Shown: positions 52,211 through 62,817, counted from the stretch's first letter. The stretch: 64,000 nucleotides of DNA from Ramlibacter agri (GCF_012927085.1 NZ_JABBFX010000002.1:744001-808000), one strand, 5' to 3'. Numbers and translations are program-made. Notes: a model not told the origin generated them from the letters alone.

Positions 52211-52588
52211 ATGACCGTCAAGTACACGCCCGATCACGAGTGGATCCAGCTGGAGGACCACGAAGCGGCCGTCGTCGGCATCACCCTGCACGCGCAGGAC
52301 GCGCTGGGCGACGTGGTCTTCGTGGACCTGCCCGAAGTGGGGCGCAGCTATGCCAAGGGTGAAGTGGCGGGCGTGGTGGAGTCGGTGAAGGCCGCCGCCG
52401 ACGTGTACATGCCCATCGCCGGCGAGGTGACCGAAGTCAACGAGGAACTGCGCAGCAACCCCTCGCTGGCCAACAAGGACCCCATGGGCAACGGCTGGTT
52501 CTTCAAGATCCTGATCAAGGACATGGCGGAATTCGACGTCCTGATGGACGAGCCGGACTACCACAAGTTCACCAAAGAGAACGCGTGA
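52211..52588 (+). CDS. gcvH: glycine cleavage H protein
   Basis: 125 residues. The lipoyl-lysine Lys60 lies in VESVKAAADVYMPIAGE, and the start YTPDHEWIQLE is typical. It shuttles the aminomethyl group between GcvP, GcvT and the L protein. ATG 52211 has AAGGAG about 12 bases upstream. Confidence 0.97.
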   Translation: MTVKYTPDHEWIQLEDHEAAVVGITLHAQDALGDVVFVDLPEVGRSYAKGEVAGVVESVKAAADVYMPIAGEVTEVNEELRSNPSLANKDPMGNGWFFKILIKDMAEFDVLMDEPDYHKFTKENA

Positions 52589-52593
52589 TCCCG

Positions 52594-52610
52594 GCGGGCG
52601 CAGCCCGCCA
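52594..52610 (+). repeat. hairpin between gcvH and gcvP
   Basis: GGCGGGC, GCA, GCCCGCC: seven pairs with a three-base loop, no U-tract. Probably a transcript-stability or REP-type element inside the operon rather than a terminator. Confidence 0.5.
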
Positions 52611-52641
52611 TGACGACAAGAAGCGCAAGTACGGAGCCTGA

Positions 52642-55533
52642 ATGTTGATGCAATCCGCCCGGCCGCTCGGCGAGCTGGAAAACCCGTCCGAGTTCATCCC
52701 GCGCCATATCGGCGTGTCGGAGGAGGACGAGCGCCACATGCTGTCGGTGATCGGCGAGGCCTCGCGCCGCGCCCTGATCGACAGCATCGTCCCGCGTTCC
52801 ATCGCGCGCGGCACGGCCATGCAGTTGCCGCCCGCCACCACGGAAGCGGCGGCGCTCGGCGAGCTGAAGGCGATTGCACAGCGCAACCAGGTCTTCAAGA
52901 GCTTCATCGGCCAGGGCTACTACGGCACCCACACGCCAGGCGTCATCCTGCGCAACATCCTGGAGAACCCGGCCTGGTACACGGCCTACACGCCCTACCA
53001 GGCGGAGATCAGCCAGGGCCGCATGGAAGCGCTGGTGAACTTCCAGACCATGGTGTGCGACCTGACGGGCATGCCCATCGCCAATGCGTCGATGCTCGAT
53101 GAAGCGACGGCCGCGGCCGAAGCGATGACGCTTGCCAGGCGCAGCGTCAAGAGCAGGAGCAACACCATCGTGGTCGCCGGCGACTGCCATCCGCAGACCA
53201 TCGAGGTGCTGCAGACGCGCGCGAAGCCGCTGGGCATCGAGTTGGTGCTGGCCAATTCGCACGAACAATGGGTGAAGGCGATCGCCGGCGACTACTTCGC
53301 CGTGCTGGCCCAGTACCCCAGCACCAGCGGCCGCATCGACGACCTGCGGCTGGACGTGGAGACGGTCCACGCCAAGCAGGCCGCCTTCATCGTCGCCGCC
53401 GACCTGCTGGCACTCACGCTGCTGGTCCCGCCCGGTGAATTCAATGCGGACATCGTGTGCGGCAGCACGCAGCGCTTCGGCATGCCCATGGGCGCCGGCG
53501 GCCCGCATGCCGCCTTCCTGGCCTGCCGCGACGAATACAAGCGCTCGCTGCCCGGCCGCCTGGTCGGCGTCAGCGTCGACGTGCATGGCAACCCGGCCTA
53601 CCGCCTCGCGCTGCAGACGCGCGAACAGCACATCCGCCGCGAGAAGGCCACTTCCAACATCTGCACGGCGCAGGTGCTGCCGGCCGTGGTGGCCAGCATG
53701 TACGCCGTGTACCACGGGCCGCAAGGCCTGAAGCGCATCGCGCAGCGCGTGGCCAGCTACACCGTCATCCTCGCCAAGGGCCTGGAGCAGCTGGGGCACA
53801 AGCCGCGCGCGGCCGCCTATTTCGACACCGTCTCGCTGCACACCGGTGAAGCGACCGATGCGCTCATCGCCAAGGGCCATGCGCTGCGCGCCAACCTGCG
53901 CAAGGACTGGGTCGAATACATCTACATCTCGCTGGACGAGACGACCACCCGCGACGACATCAAGCTGCTGTGGACCATCTTCGCCAAGCCGGGCCAGCAG
54001 CTGCCGGACTTCGCCCAGTTCGAGAAAGGCGTCGAGCCCGCGATCCCGCAGGCGCTGCGCCGCACCAGCGGGTTCCTGGCGCACCCGGTCTTCAACTCGC
54101 ACCACAGCGAGACCGGCATGCTGCGGTATATCCGGGGCCTGTCGGACAAGGACCTGGCGCTGGACCGCAGCATGATCCCGCTGGGCAGCTGCACGATGAA
54201 GCTGAACGCCACCAGCGAGATGATCCCCATCACTTGGCCGGAGTTCGCGCACGTGCACCCCTTCGCGCCGCGCGACCAGCTGCAAGGCTACGCGGAGCTG
54301 GACGAACAGCTGCGCGCCTGGCTGTGCCAGGCCACGGGCTATGCGGGCATCAGCCTGCAACCCAACGCCGGCTCGCAGGGTGAATACGCCGGCCTGCTCG
54401 CCATCCAGGCGTGGCACGCGAGCCGCGGCCAGGCGCACCGCAACGTCTGCCTGATCCCCTCTTCCGCGCACGGCACCAACCCGGCCAGCGCGCAGATGGC
54501 GGGCATGAAGGTGGTGGTGACGGCCTGCGACGACATGGGCAACGTCGACCTGGACGACCTGCGGCTGAAGTGCGAGCAGTACAGCGAGCATCTCGCCTGC
54601 ATCATGATCACCTACCCGAGCACGCACGGCGTGTTCGAGACGCAGGTCAAGGAGTTGTGCGCGCTGGTGCACGAGCACGGCGGCCGTGTGTACGTGGACG
54701 GCGCCAACATGAACGCGCTGGTGGGCGTGGCCGCGCCGGGCGAATTCGGCGGCGACGTCAGCCACCTGAACCTGCACAAGACTTTCTGCATTCCCCACGG
54801 CGGCGGCGGCCCGGGCGTCGGCCCCGTCTGCGTGGTCGAAGACCTGGTGCCCTTCCTGCCCGGGCACAAGTCCGGCGGCCTGCCGGAGCACGCGGTCGGT
54901 GCGGTGTCGGCCGCGCCGCTGGGCAACGCCGCGGTGCTGCCGATCTCGTGGATGTACGTCCGCATGATGGGCGCCGAAGGCCTGCAGCACGCGACCGAAA
55001 CCGCGATCCTCAGCGCCAACTACATCAGCACGCGCCTGCGCGAGCACTACCCCACGCTGTACGCCAGCAAGAACGGGCACGTCGCGCACGAGTGCATCCT
55101 GGACCTGCGGCCGCTGAAGGACAGCTGCGGCGTGATGGCCGAGGACGTGGCGAAGCGCCTGGCCGACTACGGCTTCCACGCGCCCACGCTCAGCTTCCCG
55201 GTGCCCAACACCTTGATGGTGGAACCGACCGAGAGCGAGACGCTGGAAGAGATCGACCGCTTCATAGCCGCGATGGTCGCGATCCGCGAGGAGATCCGGA
55301 AAGTCGAGCGCGGCGAGTGGCCGCAGGACGACAACCCGCTGAAGAACGCGCCGCACACGGCCGCGACCTTGCTGAAGGGCGAGTGGAAGCACGCCTATCC
55401 GCGCGAAGTGGGCGCGGCGGTGCTGGACGAGCGCCGCCACGCCAAGTACTGGCCGCCGGTGGGGCGCGTGGACAACGTCTACGGCGACCGCAACCTGTTC
55501 TGCAGCTGCGTGCCGATGTCGGCTTACGAGTGA
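52642..55533 (+). CDS. gcvP: glycine dehydrogenase (P protein)
   Basis: 963 residues, the full single-chain form. N-terminal [17 protein letters not shown] and the PLP site with [18 protein letters not shown] in the second half identify it. It decarboxylates glycine in the cleavage system with GcvH and GcvT. Start ATG 52642. It converges on the MscS gene 4 bases later. Confidence 0.97.
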   Translation: MLMQSARPLGELENPSEFIPRHIGVSEEDERHMLSVIGEASRRALIDSIVPRSIARGTAMQLPPATTEAAALGELKAIAQRNQVFKSFIGQGYYGTHTPGVILRNILENPAWYTAYTPYQAEISQGRMEALVNFQTMVCDLTGMPIANASMLDEATAAAEAMTLARRSVKSRSNTIVVAGDCHPQTIEVLQTRAKPLGIELVLANSHEQWVKAIAGDYFAVLAQYPSTSGRIDDLRLDVETVHAKQAAFIVAADLLALTLLVPPGEFNADIVCGSTQRFGMPMGAGGPHAAFLACRDEYKRSLPGRLVGVSVDVHGNPAYRLALQTREQHIRREKATSNICTAQVLPAVVASMYAVYHGPQGLKRIAQRVASYTVILAKGLEQLGHKPRAAAYFDTVSLHTGEATDALIAKGHALRANLRKDWVEYIYISLDETTTRDDIKLLWTIFAKPGQQLPDFAQFEKGVEPAIPQALRRTSGFLAHPVFNSHHSETGMLRYIRGLSDKDLALDRSMIPLGSCTMKLNATSEMIPITWPEFAHVHPFAPRDQLQGYAELDEQLRAWLCQATGYAGISLQPNAGSQGEYAGLLAIQAWHASRGQAHRNVCLIPSSAHGTNPASAQMAGMKVVVTACDDMGNVDLDDLRLKCEQYSEHLACIMITYPSTHGVFETQVKELCALVHEHGGRVYVDGANMNALVGVAAPGEFGGDVSHLNLHKTFCIPHGGGGPGVGPVCVVEDLVPFLPGHKSGGLPEHAVGAVSAAPLGNAAVLPISWMYVRMMGAEGLQHATETAILSANYISTRLREHYPTLYASKNGHVAHECILDLRPLKDSCGVMAEDVAKRLADYGFHAPTLSFPVPNTLMVEPTESETLEEIDRFIAAMVAIREEIRKVERGEWPQDDNPLKNAPHTAATLLKGEWKHAYPREVGAAVLDERRHAKYWPPVGRVDNVYGDRNLFCSCVPMSAYE

Positions 55534-55537
55534 CGCG

Positions 55538-57991
55538 TCACCGCGGCGGCTGAGGCCGCAGCACGGCCTCGGCTTCCGGCGACACGCTGCGCAGGTTCAG
55601 GTCCCGCTGCGGGAAGGGGAAGCGCAGGCCGGCGGCCGTCACGGCGTCGTGGATCCGCGTGACGAGCGCGCTGCGCGTCGTGGCGGAAGCGTCGAAATCC
55701 TCGCACCACGCCCGCACGACGAAGTCCAGCGAGTTGGCGCCCAGGCCCTGGAACAACACCTGCGGCGCTGGCTGCGCCGCGATGCCGGGCGTCGCGCCCG
55801 CGGTCGCCAGCAGCAGCTCGATGGCCCGGGCCGGTTCGCAGCCATATTCGAGCCCGACGTTCACCTCCACCCGGCGCCGGCGATCCACCAGCGTCCAGTT
55901 GGTCAAGTTGCCGGAGAGCAGCGAGCCGTTGGGGACCACCACGTCGGCGCCATCGAAGGTGCGCAGCACCGTCGCGCGCAGGCCGATCGTGCGCACTTCG
56001 CCGGTGATTCCACCCATCTCGACGACGTCGCCGACGCGCAGCGGGCGTTCCACCATCAGCACCAGTCCGGACACGAAGTTGTTGACCAGGGCCTGCAGCC
56101 CGAAGCCGATGCCCACGCCCAGCGCGCCGAACACCAGCGCCAGCTGGCTGACCCGGAAGCCGGCGGCCGACAGCGCCAGCACGAAGCCCAGCAGCAGCAT
56201 CGCGTAGTAGGCGAGCGAGGCCACGCTGCTGCCCACGCCCTGCGGCACCTCCAGGCGCGGCAGCATCTCGTCGCGCAGCAGCAGCCGCACCAGCCGAGCC
56301 GCGCCCACCGACAGGAACACCGCCAGGAAGAAGACGCACACCCGTCCCAGGCTGAGCGAGATCTCGCCCAGGGTGAGCTCATAGGACAGCAGCTCGGAGG
56401 CCGCGCCATAGGCCGGGCGGAAGACGCGGAAGCTGTTCATCGCGTAGGCGGCCCAGCCGGCCAGCGCCGCCACCTTGACCACCCGCACCAACAGCCGCTC
56501 CAGCGGCGGGGCGTCGGGCCGCAGCAGGCGCCTGCGGGACCAGCGGGAGCGGTTCATCAGCAGCTGCAGCAACACCACGCAGACCGCCACGCCCACATGG
56601 GCCATCAGGGCCAGGTACCCGCTGTCGACCACGCCGTCGACCAGCATCTCCGCCAGCGACAGGTTGCCGGCGACGTTGCTCGCGATCGAAGCGACCAGCA
56701 GGCCGACGCTGGCCAGGCCGCCGACGCGCAAGCCCCGGGCCATGGTCCCCGCCTTCCCCGCATTCATCGCGTGCTGCAGGCGCAGCAGCAGCCACAGCAT
56801 CAGGACCAGCGCCAACACGGCCAGCCCCAGCACATAGACGCGATAGAGCAAGGTGCTGGACATGACCAGGAAGCCGAGCCGGTTCAGCAGGAACAGCCCG
56901 CTGGCGACGTAAGGCCACGGCCCCAGCTCCCGCTGGCTCGCCGGCGGCAGCAGGCGCAACACCGGGATGGCCGCCAGCAGCATCGCCAGTTGCTGCGCCA
57001 TCAGCGGGGCGTCCGGCTCGAACGCCAGCACCGCGGTCACCACCAGCAGCAGCCACAGCGACACCGGCCGGGCCAGGGCGCGCGCGGCGCTGAGTTCCAC
57101 ATCCACCGGCTCCAGTGCGCGCCGGCCGCGCGCCGCCAGGAACAGCACCAGCGGCAGCAACAGCAGCTCCAGCGCGCGGGCGAGGCGGATGCCGTCCGCC
57201 AGCGCGTAGTCGCGCAGGAAGCGCGTTTCGATCTCCAGTCCCTCGGCCAGGCTGGCTGCCGCGTCCGTGCCGCCGGCGCCGGGCTGGTAGGCGCGCCACA
57301 GCGGCGGCGCATCCAGGCGCAAGAGGCGGCGGTCGATGTCCTGGATGGCGTCGGCCACCTGCCGGCGGCCGGCGACTATGCGGGCATCCAGCGCGTTGGC
57401 CTGCTGGCGCAGCGCGATCACGCGCTCCAGCGGCTGCGACAGTCCGCGCTCCACCTGCTGCAGGCGGGCGATCATCGCGTCGACCCGCGTGGCCAGGGCC
57501 GCGGGCAGGCCGTCCAGCCCCACGGCGGCGCGCGTGGCCTCCCAGTCCATCCGGCGCCGCGCGATGTCGGCGGCGTCATCCAGCAAGGGCTGCGTGGCGT
57601 CGCGCATCTCCCCCTGCCAGCGGTCGAAGCGCCGGGCATCGAAGCGCCAGTGGCGCTCCAGGCTTTCCAGCCGCCGCACCGGCAGCCGGACCAGGTCGCC
57701 GGGAGGAAAGGCACGCAGCTTGTCGTCGACCGACGCCGCGATGGCGTCCAGGCTGGGCTGCAGCCTTTCGGCCGGGTCCTGGGCCGCGAACTCGCTGGCC
57801 ACCCGCTCTGCCTGCCGCTGGTCGCTGTCGGCGCGCGGGATGATCTCGGCGATGGTGATCGGCTTGCGCGCCGCGGTGGCGGCAGGCGCGGCCGCCGGTG
57901 GCTCGGCCGGCCGAACCGGGACGGCGGCGAGCAGCAGCCCGGCCGCCAGGCCGCGCAGGAAGGCGCGGTGCGCCAGGCGCAGGTTCAGCAC
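55538..57991 (-). CDS. MscS-family mechanosensitive channel (large, MscK-like)
   Basis: 817 residues. A signal-like N-terminus and a long periplasmic helical region (about 40-270) precede roughly ten membrane segments. The MscS core (GVGIGFGLQALVNNFVSGLVLMVERPLRVGDVVEMGG) with the beta domain and the C-terminal cytoplasmic part follows. Length and layout match MscK/YbiO-type channels that open at hypo-osmotic shock. GTG 57991 is the only suitable start near the signal peptide. Confidence 0.88.
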   Translation of the reverse strand: MLNLRLAHRAFLRGLAAGLLLAAVPVRPAEPPAAAPAATAARKPITIAEIIPRADSDQRQAERVASEFAAQDPAERLQPSLDAIAASVDDKLRAFPPGDLVRLPVRRLESLERHWRFDARRFDRWQGEMRDATQPLLDDAADIARRRMDWEATRAAVGLDGLPAALATRVDAMIARLQQVERGLSQPLERVIALRQQANALDARIVAGRRQVADAIQDIDRRLLRLDAPPLWRAYQPGAGGTDAAASLAEGLEIETRFLRDYALADGIRLARALELLLLPLVLFLAARGRRALEPVDVELSAARALARPVSLWLLLVVTAVLAFEPDAPLMAQQLAMLLAAIPVLRLLPPASQRELGPWPYVASGLFLLNRLGFLVMSSTLLYRVYVLGLAVLALVLMLWLLLRLQHAMNAGKAGTMARGLRVGGLASVGLLVASIASNVAGNLSLAEMLVDGVVDSGYLALMAHVGVAVCVVLLQLLMNRSRWSRRRLLRPDAPPLERLLVRVVKVAALAGWAAYAMNSFRVFRPAYGAASELLSYELTLGEISLSLGRVCVFFLAVFLSVGAARLVRLLLRDEMLPRLEVPQGVGSSVASLAYYAMLLLGFVLALSAAGFRVSQLALVFGALGVGIGFGLQALVNNFVSGLVLMVERPLRVGDVVEMGGITGEVRTIGLRATVLRTFDGADVVVPNGSLLSGNLTNWTLVDRRRRVEVNVGLEYGCEPARAIELLLATAGATPGIAAQPAPQVLFQGLGANSLDFVVRAWCEDFDASATTRSALVTRIHDAVTAAGLRFPFPQRDLNLRSVSPEAEAVLRPQPPR

Positions 57992-58163
57992 GGCAAGGGT
58001 CGCGGTTGCGCTTCCATGACGGGGTGCGCCATCGTACCGGCCCCGGTGGCCGCGGCGCCTTGCCCACAGCCCGTGGGTTCAGCGCCACGCCCCGCGTGCC
58101 CCGCCGCGCCCTTCGGCGCAGAATCTGCTGACGCCGGCCCGACCGGCGCAAGGGAGGCTCGCC

Positions 58164-58556
58164 TTGGCGTTGCAGGCATTCGTGGTGGAGGACCAGCCCC
58201 AGATCCGGGACAGCCTGATCGAGGCGCTGGCGGAGCTGGGCAACATCGCCACGGCCGGCCATGCCTCCAACGAAAAGGCCGCGGTCGCCTGGCTGCGCGA
58301 CCCCGCCCATCCCTGGGACATCGCCATCGTCGACCTCGTGCTGGAGCCGGGCGGCGGCAGCGGCTTCGGCGTGCTGCAAGCCCTGCGCGACCGCGACCCG
58401 ATCAAGAAGATGATCGTGCTGACCGGCAGCGCCAACCGCGAGGTGCGCCGCCGCTGCGAGGCGCTGGGCGCTGACGCCGTGTTCGACAAGGCGATGGAGA
58501 CGGAGGCGATGCTGGATTACTGCGTCGCGCTCGCGAGGGCTGCCGGCGGGCATTGA
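58164..58556 (+). CDS. stand-alone response-regulator receiver protein
   Basis: 130 residues. All receiver residues are present: Glu9/Asp10, Asp57 (phosphoacceptor, IAIVDLVLE), Thr87 and Lys109 (FDKAME). There is no output domain, so it acts like CheY or a phosphorelay protein. TTG 58164 is used because GGGAGG lies upstream and no ATG precedes the conserved VVED. It is divergent from the channel gene over 172 bases where no gene is seen. No kinase gene is adjacent. Confidence 0.82.
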   Translation: MALQAFVVEDQPQIRDSLIEALAELGNIATAGHASNEKAAVAWLRDPAHPWDIAIVDLVLEPGGGSGFGVLQALRDRDPIKKMIVLTGSANREVRRRCEALGADAVFDKAMETEAMLDYCVALARAAGGH

Positions 58557-58557
58557 G

Positions 58558-58590
58558 CTGGGGTGCGCTGGCGCGCAACCCAGCCTACGG
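58558..58590. repeat. REP-like hairpin with CTACGG tail
   Basis: CTGGGGTGCGC (58558-58568) and GCGCAACCCAG (58573-58583) form eleven pairs with one mismatch, then CCTACGG. The tail resembles that of the repeats at 40546, 40602 and 43544, so it is probably a diverged relative. It lies between the convergent receiver and FrnE-like genes. Confidence 0.55.
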
Positions 58591-58605
58591 ACGCCCGCCG
58601 CGGAT

Positions 58606-59262
58606 TTATTCGGCCCCGGCGGCGATCTGCCGCAAAGCCTGCTCGAACACCTCCGGCGGCTGGCCGCCCTGGATCAGGTGCCGGTTGTTCACGATGACCG
58701 AAGGCACGGCCTGGATGCCCAGTTGCTGGAAGTGCCGCTCCGCCTCGCGCACTTCGTCGGCATAGCGGCCGCTTTGCAGCACCTCTTGCGCCGCGGCGCG
58801 GTCGAGGCCCACGCCCTCCACCACATCGAGCAGCACCGCAGGGTCGGAAGGATTGCGCGCCTGCCCATGGTAGGCCTGCAGCAGCGCCATCTTCAGCGCG
58901 CGCTGCTGCTGCGCGCCCTGCTCGCCCGCCCACGTGAGCAGGCGATGCGCGTCGAAGGTGTTCCAGATGCGACCGCGGCCTTCCCTACGGAACTCGAAGC
59001 CGACGGCAGCGCCGCGATCCGCCATTGCTTCGCGGTTCTTCGCCTGCTGTTCGGCCGTGGCGCCGTACTTCTGCTGGATGTGCTCCGTCACGTCCTGGCC
59101 CTCGGGCCCCATCTGCGGATTGAGCTCGAAAGGCTGGAAGCGGATCTCCACCGGCACCTCGGCGCCCAGGTGGTCCAGGGCGCGCTCGAGCGAGGCCAGG
59201 CCGACGGCGCACCAGGGGCAGGCCACGTCGGAGACGAAATCGATTTGCAGCGGGGTGGTCAT
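58606..59262 (-). CDS. DsbA family oxidoreductase (FrnE-like)
   Basis: 218 residues. Thioredoxin-type CPWC (Cys15, Cys18) and the FrnE-type insertion (AHRLLTWAGEQGAQQQRALKMALLQAYHGQARNPSD) with the cis-Pro region (IQAVPSVIVNNRHLIQGGQP) are clear. No signal peptide is present, so it should be cytoplasmic, like Deinococcus FrnE disulfide isomerase. ATG 59262 is taken; ATG 59271 is also possible. Confidence 0.88.
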   Translation of the reverse strand: MTTPLQIDFVSDVACPWCAVGLASLERALDHLGAEVPVEIRFQPFELNPQMGPEGQDVTEHIQQKYGATAEQQAKNREAMADRGAAVGFEFRREGRGRIWNTFDAHRLLTWAGEQGAQQQRALKMALLQAYHGQARNPSDPAVLLDVVEGVGLDRAAAQEVLQSGRYADEVREAERHFQQLGIQAVPSVIVNNRHLIQGGQPPEVFEQALRQIAAGAE

Positions 59263-59292
59263 GGAGCACATTCTCGCCGCTTGGCGAAAACC

Positions 59293-59372
59293 TCGTCATT
59301 CCCGCGGAGGCGGGAACCCGGGGCGCTCCAAGCGGCCGCTGGCCTGGATCCCCCCCTTCGCGGGGATGACGA
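59293..59372. repeat. REP-like element (TCGTCATTCCCG...CGGGGATGACGA)
   Basis: TCGTCAT (59293-59299) and ATGACGA (59366-59372) are exact arms; CCCGCGGAGGCGGG and CCCCCTTCGCGGGG form inner hairpins. It is related to the element at 4286-4341. It lies between two minus-strand genes. Confidence 0.7.
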
Positions 59373-59381
59373 TGAGGGGCG

Positions 59382-60386
59382 TCAGCCCACCGACCCCGTC
59401 ACCGGCAGCACGATCCCCGTGATGTAGCTGGAGCACGCGGGCGAGGCCAGGAACACATAGGCCGGCGACAGTTCTTCCGGCTGCGCGGGGCGCTTGAAGT
59501 CGGTCTGCTTGCCGAACTCCTGCACTTCCTCCGCGCTGCTGTCGGCCGGGTTCAGCGGCGTCCACACCGGGCCGGGCGCCACCGCGTTCACGCGGATGCC
59601 CTTCTCCAGCAGGCTGGAGGCCAGCGACATGGTGAAGGCGTGGATGGCGCCCTTGGTCGCCGAGTAGTCCAGAAGCTTCTGGCTGCCTTTGAGGCCCGTC
59701 ACCGAGCCGGTGTTGATGATGCAGGAGCCTTGCTTCAGGTGCGGCAACGCGGCGCGCGCCATGCGCATGTAGCCCATGATGTTGGTGTTGAAGGTCTCTT
59801 CCATGCGCTCGTCGGTGATGTCCTCGAGCGAGTGCGCATGCAGCTGGAAGGCGGCGTTGTTGACGAGGATGTCGAGCCGGTCGAACTCCTCCACCACCTT
59901 CTCCACCGACTGCTTGCAGAACGCCGAGTCCTTCACGTCGCCGGGGATCAGCAGGCACTGGCGGCCTTCCTTCTCCACCGACTGCTTCGTCTCCTGCGCG
60001 TCCTCGTGCGAGCTCAGGTAGACGATGGCGACGTCGGCGCCTTCGCGCGCGAACAGCACGGCCACGGCCCGGCCTATGCCGGAATCACCGCCGGTGATCA
60101 GCGCCACCATGCCCTTCAGCTTGCCGCTGCCCCGGTAGTCGGGCGCGAGGAAATGGGGCTTGAGCTCCATGTCCTTTTCCTGGCCGGGCTTGACCAGGTG
60201 CTGCGCCGGCACCTGCTCGGGCTGCTGGCGTGCGCTGGTCTGCACCGCGCCCTGGTCCTTGGACTCGGAACCGCCCTTGCCGGACGGCTCCTTGCGGTCC
60301 TGCTCGCGCTGCAGCTCGCGCTGTTTCGCGACCGTCGGCTCGGTCCCGTTGCGGGGCGTGTTCCTGGCGCTCGGTTTGTGGTCCAT
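59382..60386 (-). CDS. SDR family oxidoreductase, YghA-like
   Basis: 334 residues. A charged hydrophilic N-terminal extension (about 70 residues, KQRELQREQDRKEPSGKGGS) precedes the SDR domain with TGGDSGIGRAVAVLF, NNAA and YSATKGA (YxxxK). This extended form is typical of YghA/GSP39-like stress-associated dehydrogenases. ATG 60386 has AAGGAGG. It is followed upstream by a DUF3606 gene on the same strand, a pairing often seen in stress-response islands. Confidence 0.85.
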   Translation of the reverse strand: MDHKPSARNTPRNGTEPTVAKQRELQREQDRKEPSGKGGSESKDQGAVQTSARQQPEQVPAQHLVKPGQEKDMELKPHFLAPDYRGSGKLKGMVALITGGDSGIGRAVAVLFAREGADVAIVYLSSHEDAQETKQSVEKEGRQCLLIPGDVKDSAFCKQSVEKVVEEFDRLDILVNNAAFQLHAHSLEDITDERMEETFNTNIMGYMRMARAALPHLKQGSCIINTGSVTGLKGSQKLLDYSATKGAIHAFTMSLASSLLEKGIRVNAVAPGPVWTPLNPADSSAEEVQEFGKQTDFKRPAQPEELSPAYVFLASPACSSYITGIVLPVTGSVG

Positions 60387-60477
60387 CGTCGGGGCCTCCT
60401 TCTGGCAAACCGCCATCGTGGTCCCGGGCCGGCGGGCGCCGCCGGCGAAAAGCGCGTCGCGCAGCGTCGGAATGCGC

Positions 60478-60666
60478 CTACTTCTGGCCGTCGCGCTGGC
60501 TGCGGATGTAGCGCTGCACATCCTCCATGCGATGGCCGGCGTGCTTGACGGCCATGCGCAGCTCGTCGAGGCTGACGTCGAACAGGCGGCACCAGAACTG
60601 CTGGTCCACCTGCTTCGTCAAGTCGATGCGGCGCGTGTCGGATGAGGTTACGGAGCTGTTATCCAT
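60478..60666 (-). CDS. DUF3606 family small protein
   Basis: 62 residues. RRIDLTKQVDQQFWCRLFDVSLDELRMAVKHAG is typical of the DUF3606 family, whose function is unknown. ATG 60666 with AGGAG nearby is chosen over a longer frame with no ribosome-binding site. Directly upstream of the YghA-like gene. Confidence 0.75.
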   Translation of the reverse strand: MDNSSVTSSDTRRIDLTKQVDQQFWCRLFDVSLDELRMAVKHAGHRMEDVQRYIRSQRDGQK

Positions 60667-60744
60667 GTCTTTGACTCCTTCGGTACAGCCCCATGATGAA
60701 CCCAAACGCGGCCGCTGGGGGTCGAAGCGCGGTAAACCCCGCCC

Positions 60745-61146
60745 TCACCGGGGACGCGGCCGCTTGGCCAGGGCGAAGGCCTGGCGCTCGAAATGGTTCT
60801 CGCGGTAGGGGTCGCGGCCTCGCAGCAGTTGCACCAGGCTGGACAGCAGGTAGGCCGGCACGAACAGCGGGCCCCAGCGCTCGTACTGCCGCACGTGCAC
60901 GTGCTCGTGCCGGCGCAGCTGGCTCAGCGCCGGCCGGTCCACGGCCAGGATGACGTGGCCCAGGGTCATCGCGGAAAAGGCCAGCGGCTGCGGCAGGCGC
61001 GCGAAGCCGCGGCCTATGAGCCCGCCGCAGAACTCCAGCACGCCCTGTTCCACCCGGCAGGAACCGCCGCAGGCAAGCACCAGCAGCCCCAGGGCCGCGC
61101 CGAGCACGGTGTAGGGGCCGGCCCAGAGGTACTTGAGCAGGCGCAT
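60745..61146 (-). CDS. small membrane protein with HExxH motif
   Basis: 133 residues. Two hydrophobic segments (about 8-28 and 55-72) are followed by HEHVH (80-84) and QYERWGPLFVPAYLLSS. Near the end ENHFERQA (116-123) offers an acidic residue where gluzincin metallopeptidases have their third zinc ligand. This could be a minimal membrane metallopeptidase, but no family is recognised with certainty. It stands alone between DUF3606 and aroC on the same strand. Confidence 0.6.
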   Translation of the reverse strand: MRLLKYLWAGPYTVLGAALGLLVLACGGSCRVEQGVLEFCGGLIGRGFARLPQPLAFSAMTLGHVILAVDRPALSQLRRHEHVHVRQYERWGPLFVPAYLLSSLVQLLRGRDPYRENHFERQAFALAKRPRPR

Positions 61147-61159
61147 GGCGCCATTCTGC

Positions 61160-61193
61160 GGAAAACCGGCCCTTCCTGCTTGACCGCTTTTCC
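61160..61193 (-). terminator. possible terminator after aroC
   Basis: On the minus strand GGAAAA...CCGG-TTTTCC-type arms (61160-61165 and 61188-61193, with CGG/CCG inside) form a hairpin about 20 bases after the aroC stop. No separate U-tract; low confidence. Confidence 0.3.
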
Positions 61194-61213
61194 GATGGGC
61201 GTGTAGGCCGGCT

Positions 61214-62311
61214 TTAAGGGCGCGAGGCCTCGATCGGCGTCAGCGGCAGCAGCACGTCCCCGCACTGGGCCCGGTGCTCCATGGCCATGTCCATGACCAC
61301 CAGCGCCAGCATGGCCTCGGCAATGGGCGTGGCGCGGATGCCGACGCAGGGATCGTGGCGGCCCTTGGTGACCACCGTGGTCGGCTGGCCTTCGATGTCG
61401 ATGGTGTCGCGCGGCGTCAGGATGGAGCTGGTCGGCTTGATGGCGATGGACACTTCGAGGTCCTGGCCGGTGCTGATGCCGCCCAGCACGCCGCCGGCGT
61501 TGTTGCTGGCGAAACCTTGCGGGGTCAGCGAATCGCCGTGCACCGAGCCGCGCTGCGCGACGCTGCCGAAGCCGGCGCCGATCTCCACGCCCTTGACGGC
61601 GTTGATGCCCATCATCGCGTAGGCGATCTGGGCATCGAGCTTGTCGAACAGCGGCTGGCCCAGGCCGACCGGCATGCCGCTGGCGGTGACGCGGATGCGC
61701 GCGCCGATGGAGTCGCCGCTCTTGCGCAGGCCGTCCATGTAGGCCTCGAGTTCGCTCACGTCGGCAACGGGCGCGAAGAAGGGATTGTTGGGAACGTGGT
61801 CCCAGCTCTCGAAAGGAATCGCGACCTCGCCGATCTGCTGCATGCAGCCGCGGAAGGTAGTCCCGTACTTCTGCTGCAGCCACTTCTTGGCCACCGCGCC
61901 CGCCGCCACCATCGGCGCGGTCAGGCGGGCCGAGGCGCGGCCGCCGCCGCGCGGGTCGCGCAGGCCGTACTTCTGCAGGTAGGTGTAGTCGGCGTGGCCC
62001 GGGCGGAAGGTGCGGGCGATCGCGCTGTAGTCCTTGCTGCGCTGGTCGGTGTTGCGAATCAGCAGGCAGATGGGCGTGCCGGAAGTGCGGCCTTCGTACA
62101 CGCCGGACAGGATCTCCACCTTGTCCTCTTCCTGCCGCTGCGTCACGTAGCGGCTGGTGCCGGGACGGCGCCGGTCCAGGTCCGGCTGGATGTCTTCCAC
62201 CGACAGTTCCAGGCCCGGAGGGCAGCCGTCGATGACGCAGCCGATGGCCGGCCCGTGCGATTCGCCGAAGTTGGTGACGGCGAACAGCCGGCCGAAAGTA
62301 TTCCCGCTCAT
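61214..62311 (-). CDS. aroC: chorismate synthase
   Basis: 365 residues. [18 protein letters not shown] at the start, the [27 protein letters not shown] region and [14 protein letters not shown] are chorismate synthase signatures. It makes chorismate from 5-enolpyruvylshikimate 3-phosphate with reduced FMN. ATG 62311 is divergent from the cupin gene at 62393. Confidence 0.97.
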   Translation of the reverse strand: MSGNTFGRLFAVTNFGESHGPAIGCVIDGCPPGLELSVEDIQPDLDRRRPGTSRYVTQRQEEDKVEILSGVYEGRTSGTPICLLIRNTDQRSKDYSAIARTFRPGHADYTYLQKYGLRDPRGGGRASARLTAPMVAAGAVAKKWLQQKYGTTFRGCMQQIGEVAIPFESWDHVPNNPFFAPVADVSELEAYMDGLRKSGDSIGARIRVTASGMPVGLGQPLFDKLDAQIAYAMMGINAVKGVEIGAGFGSVAQRGSVHGDSLTPQGFASNNAGGVLGGISTGQDLEVSIAIKPTSSILTPRDTIDIEGQPTTVVTKGRHDPCVGIRATPIAEAMLALVVMDMAMEHRAQCGDVLLPLTPIEASRP

Positions 62312-62392
62312 GGGCCGGATTATCCCAGAGGGCCGGGAACGCTTCCTGCTACTTCCCGCGCAGGGCGCCCATCGGCGCCAACGGAGAGCACC

Positions 62393-62815
62393 ATGCTGGA
62401 TCGCACGACGACCGAGTTCTCCCACGTCAAGCCCGGCGACACGGACTACCAGTCCGGCGGCCTGCGCGACTTCTTCCTGTACCGCGACCTCGGCGTGGCC
62501 GATGCGACGCGCGGCAAGGTCATCGCGCACCTCGTCAAGGCAAACATGGCACCCGAAAAGGGCACGGGCTGGCACCGCCACGAGGCGGAATTCCAGATCG
62601 TGATCATGTTGCAGGGCTGGGCGCGCTTCATGTACGAGGACCAGGAGACGCTGGTGAAGGCCGGCGACTGCGTGCACCAGCGCCCCGGTATCCGCCACTA
62701 CCTGTTCGACTACTCGCCGGACATGGAGTACCTGGAAATCGTCTCGCCAGCGGACTTCAAGACGGTGGACGTCGAGCCGGTGTGCGAGATCCCGGACCCC
62801 ACACCCTGGCCTTGA
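62393..62815 (+). CDS. cupin domain protein
   Basis: 140 residues, single cupin. The metal-binding set H-x-H ([12 protein letters not shown]) with Glu and a later His ([10 protein letters not shown]) is present. Function unknown; such small cupins include dioxygenases and binding proteins. ATG 62393 has GGAGAG. It ends at the edge of a 122-base palindrome shared with the convergent GST gene. Confidence 0.75.
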   Translation: MLDRTTTEFSHVKPGDTDYQSGGLRDFFLYRDLGVADATRGKVIAHLVKANMAPEKGTGWHRHEAEFQIVIMLQGWARFMYEDQETLVKAGDCVHQRPGIRHYLFDYSPDMEYLEIVSPADFKTVDVEPVCEIPDPTPWP

Positions 62816-62817
62816 AA

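Noticed and set aside
52558..55440. 960-codon minus-strand frame opposite gcvP
   Set aside because: Shadow; no motifs, and gcvP is complete.
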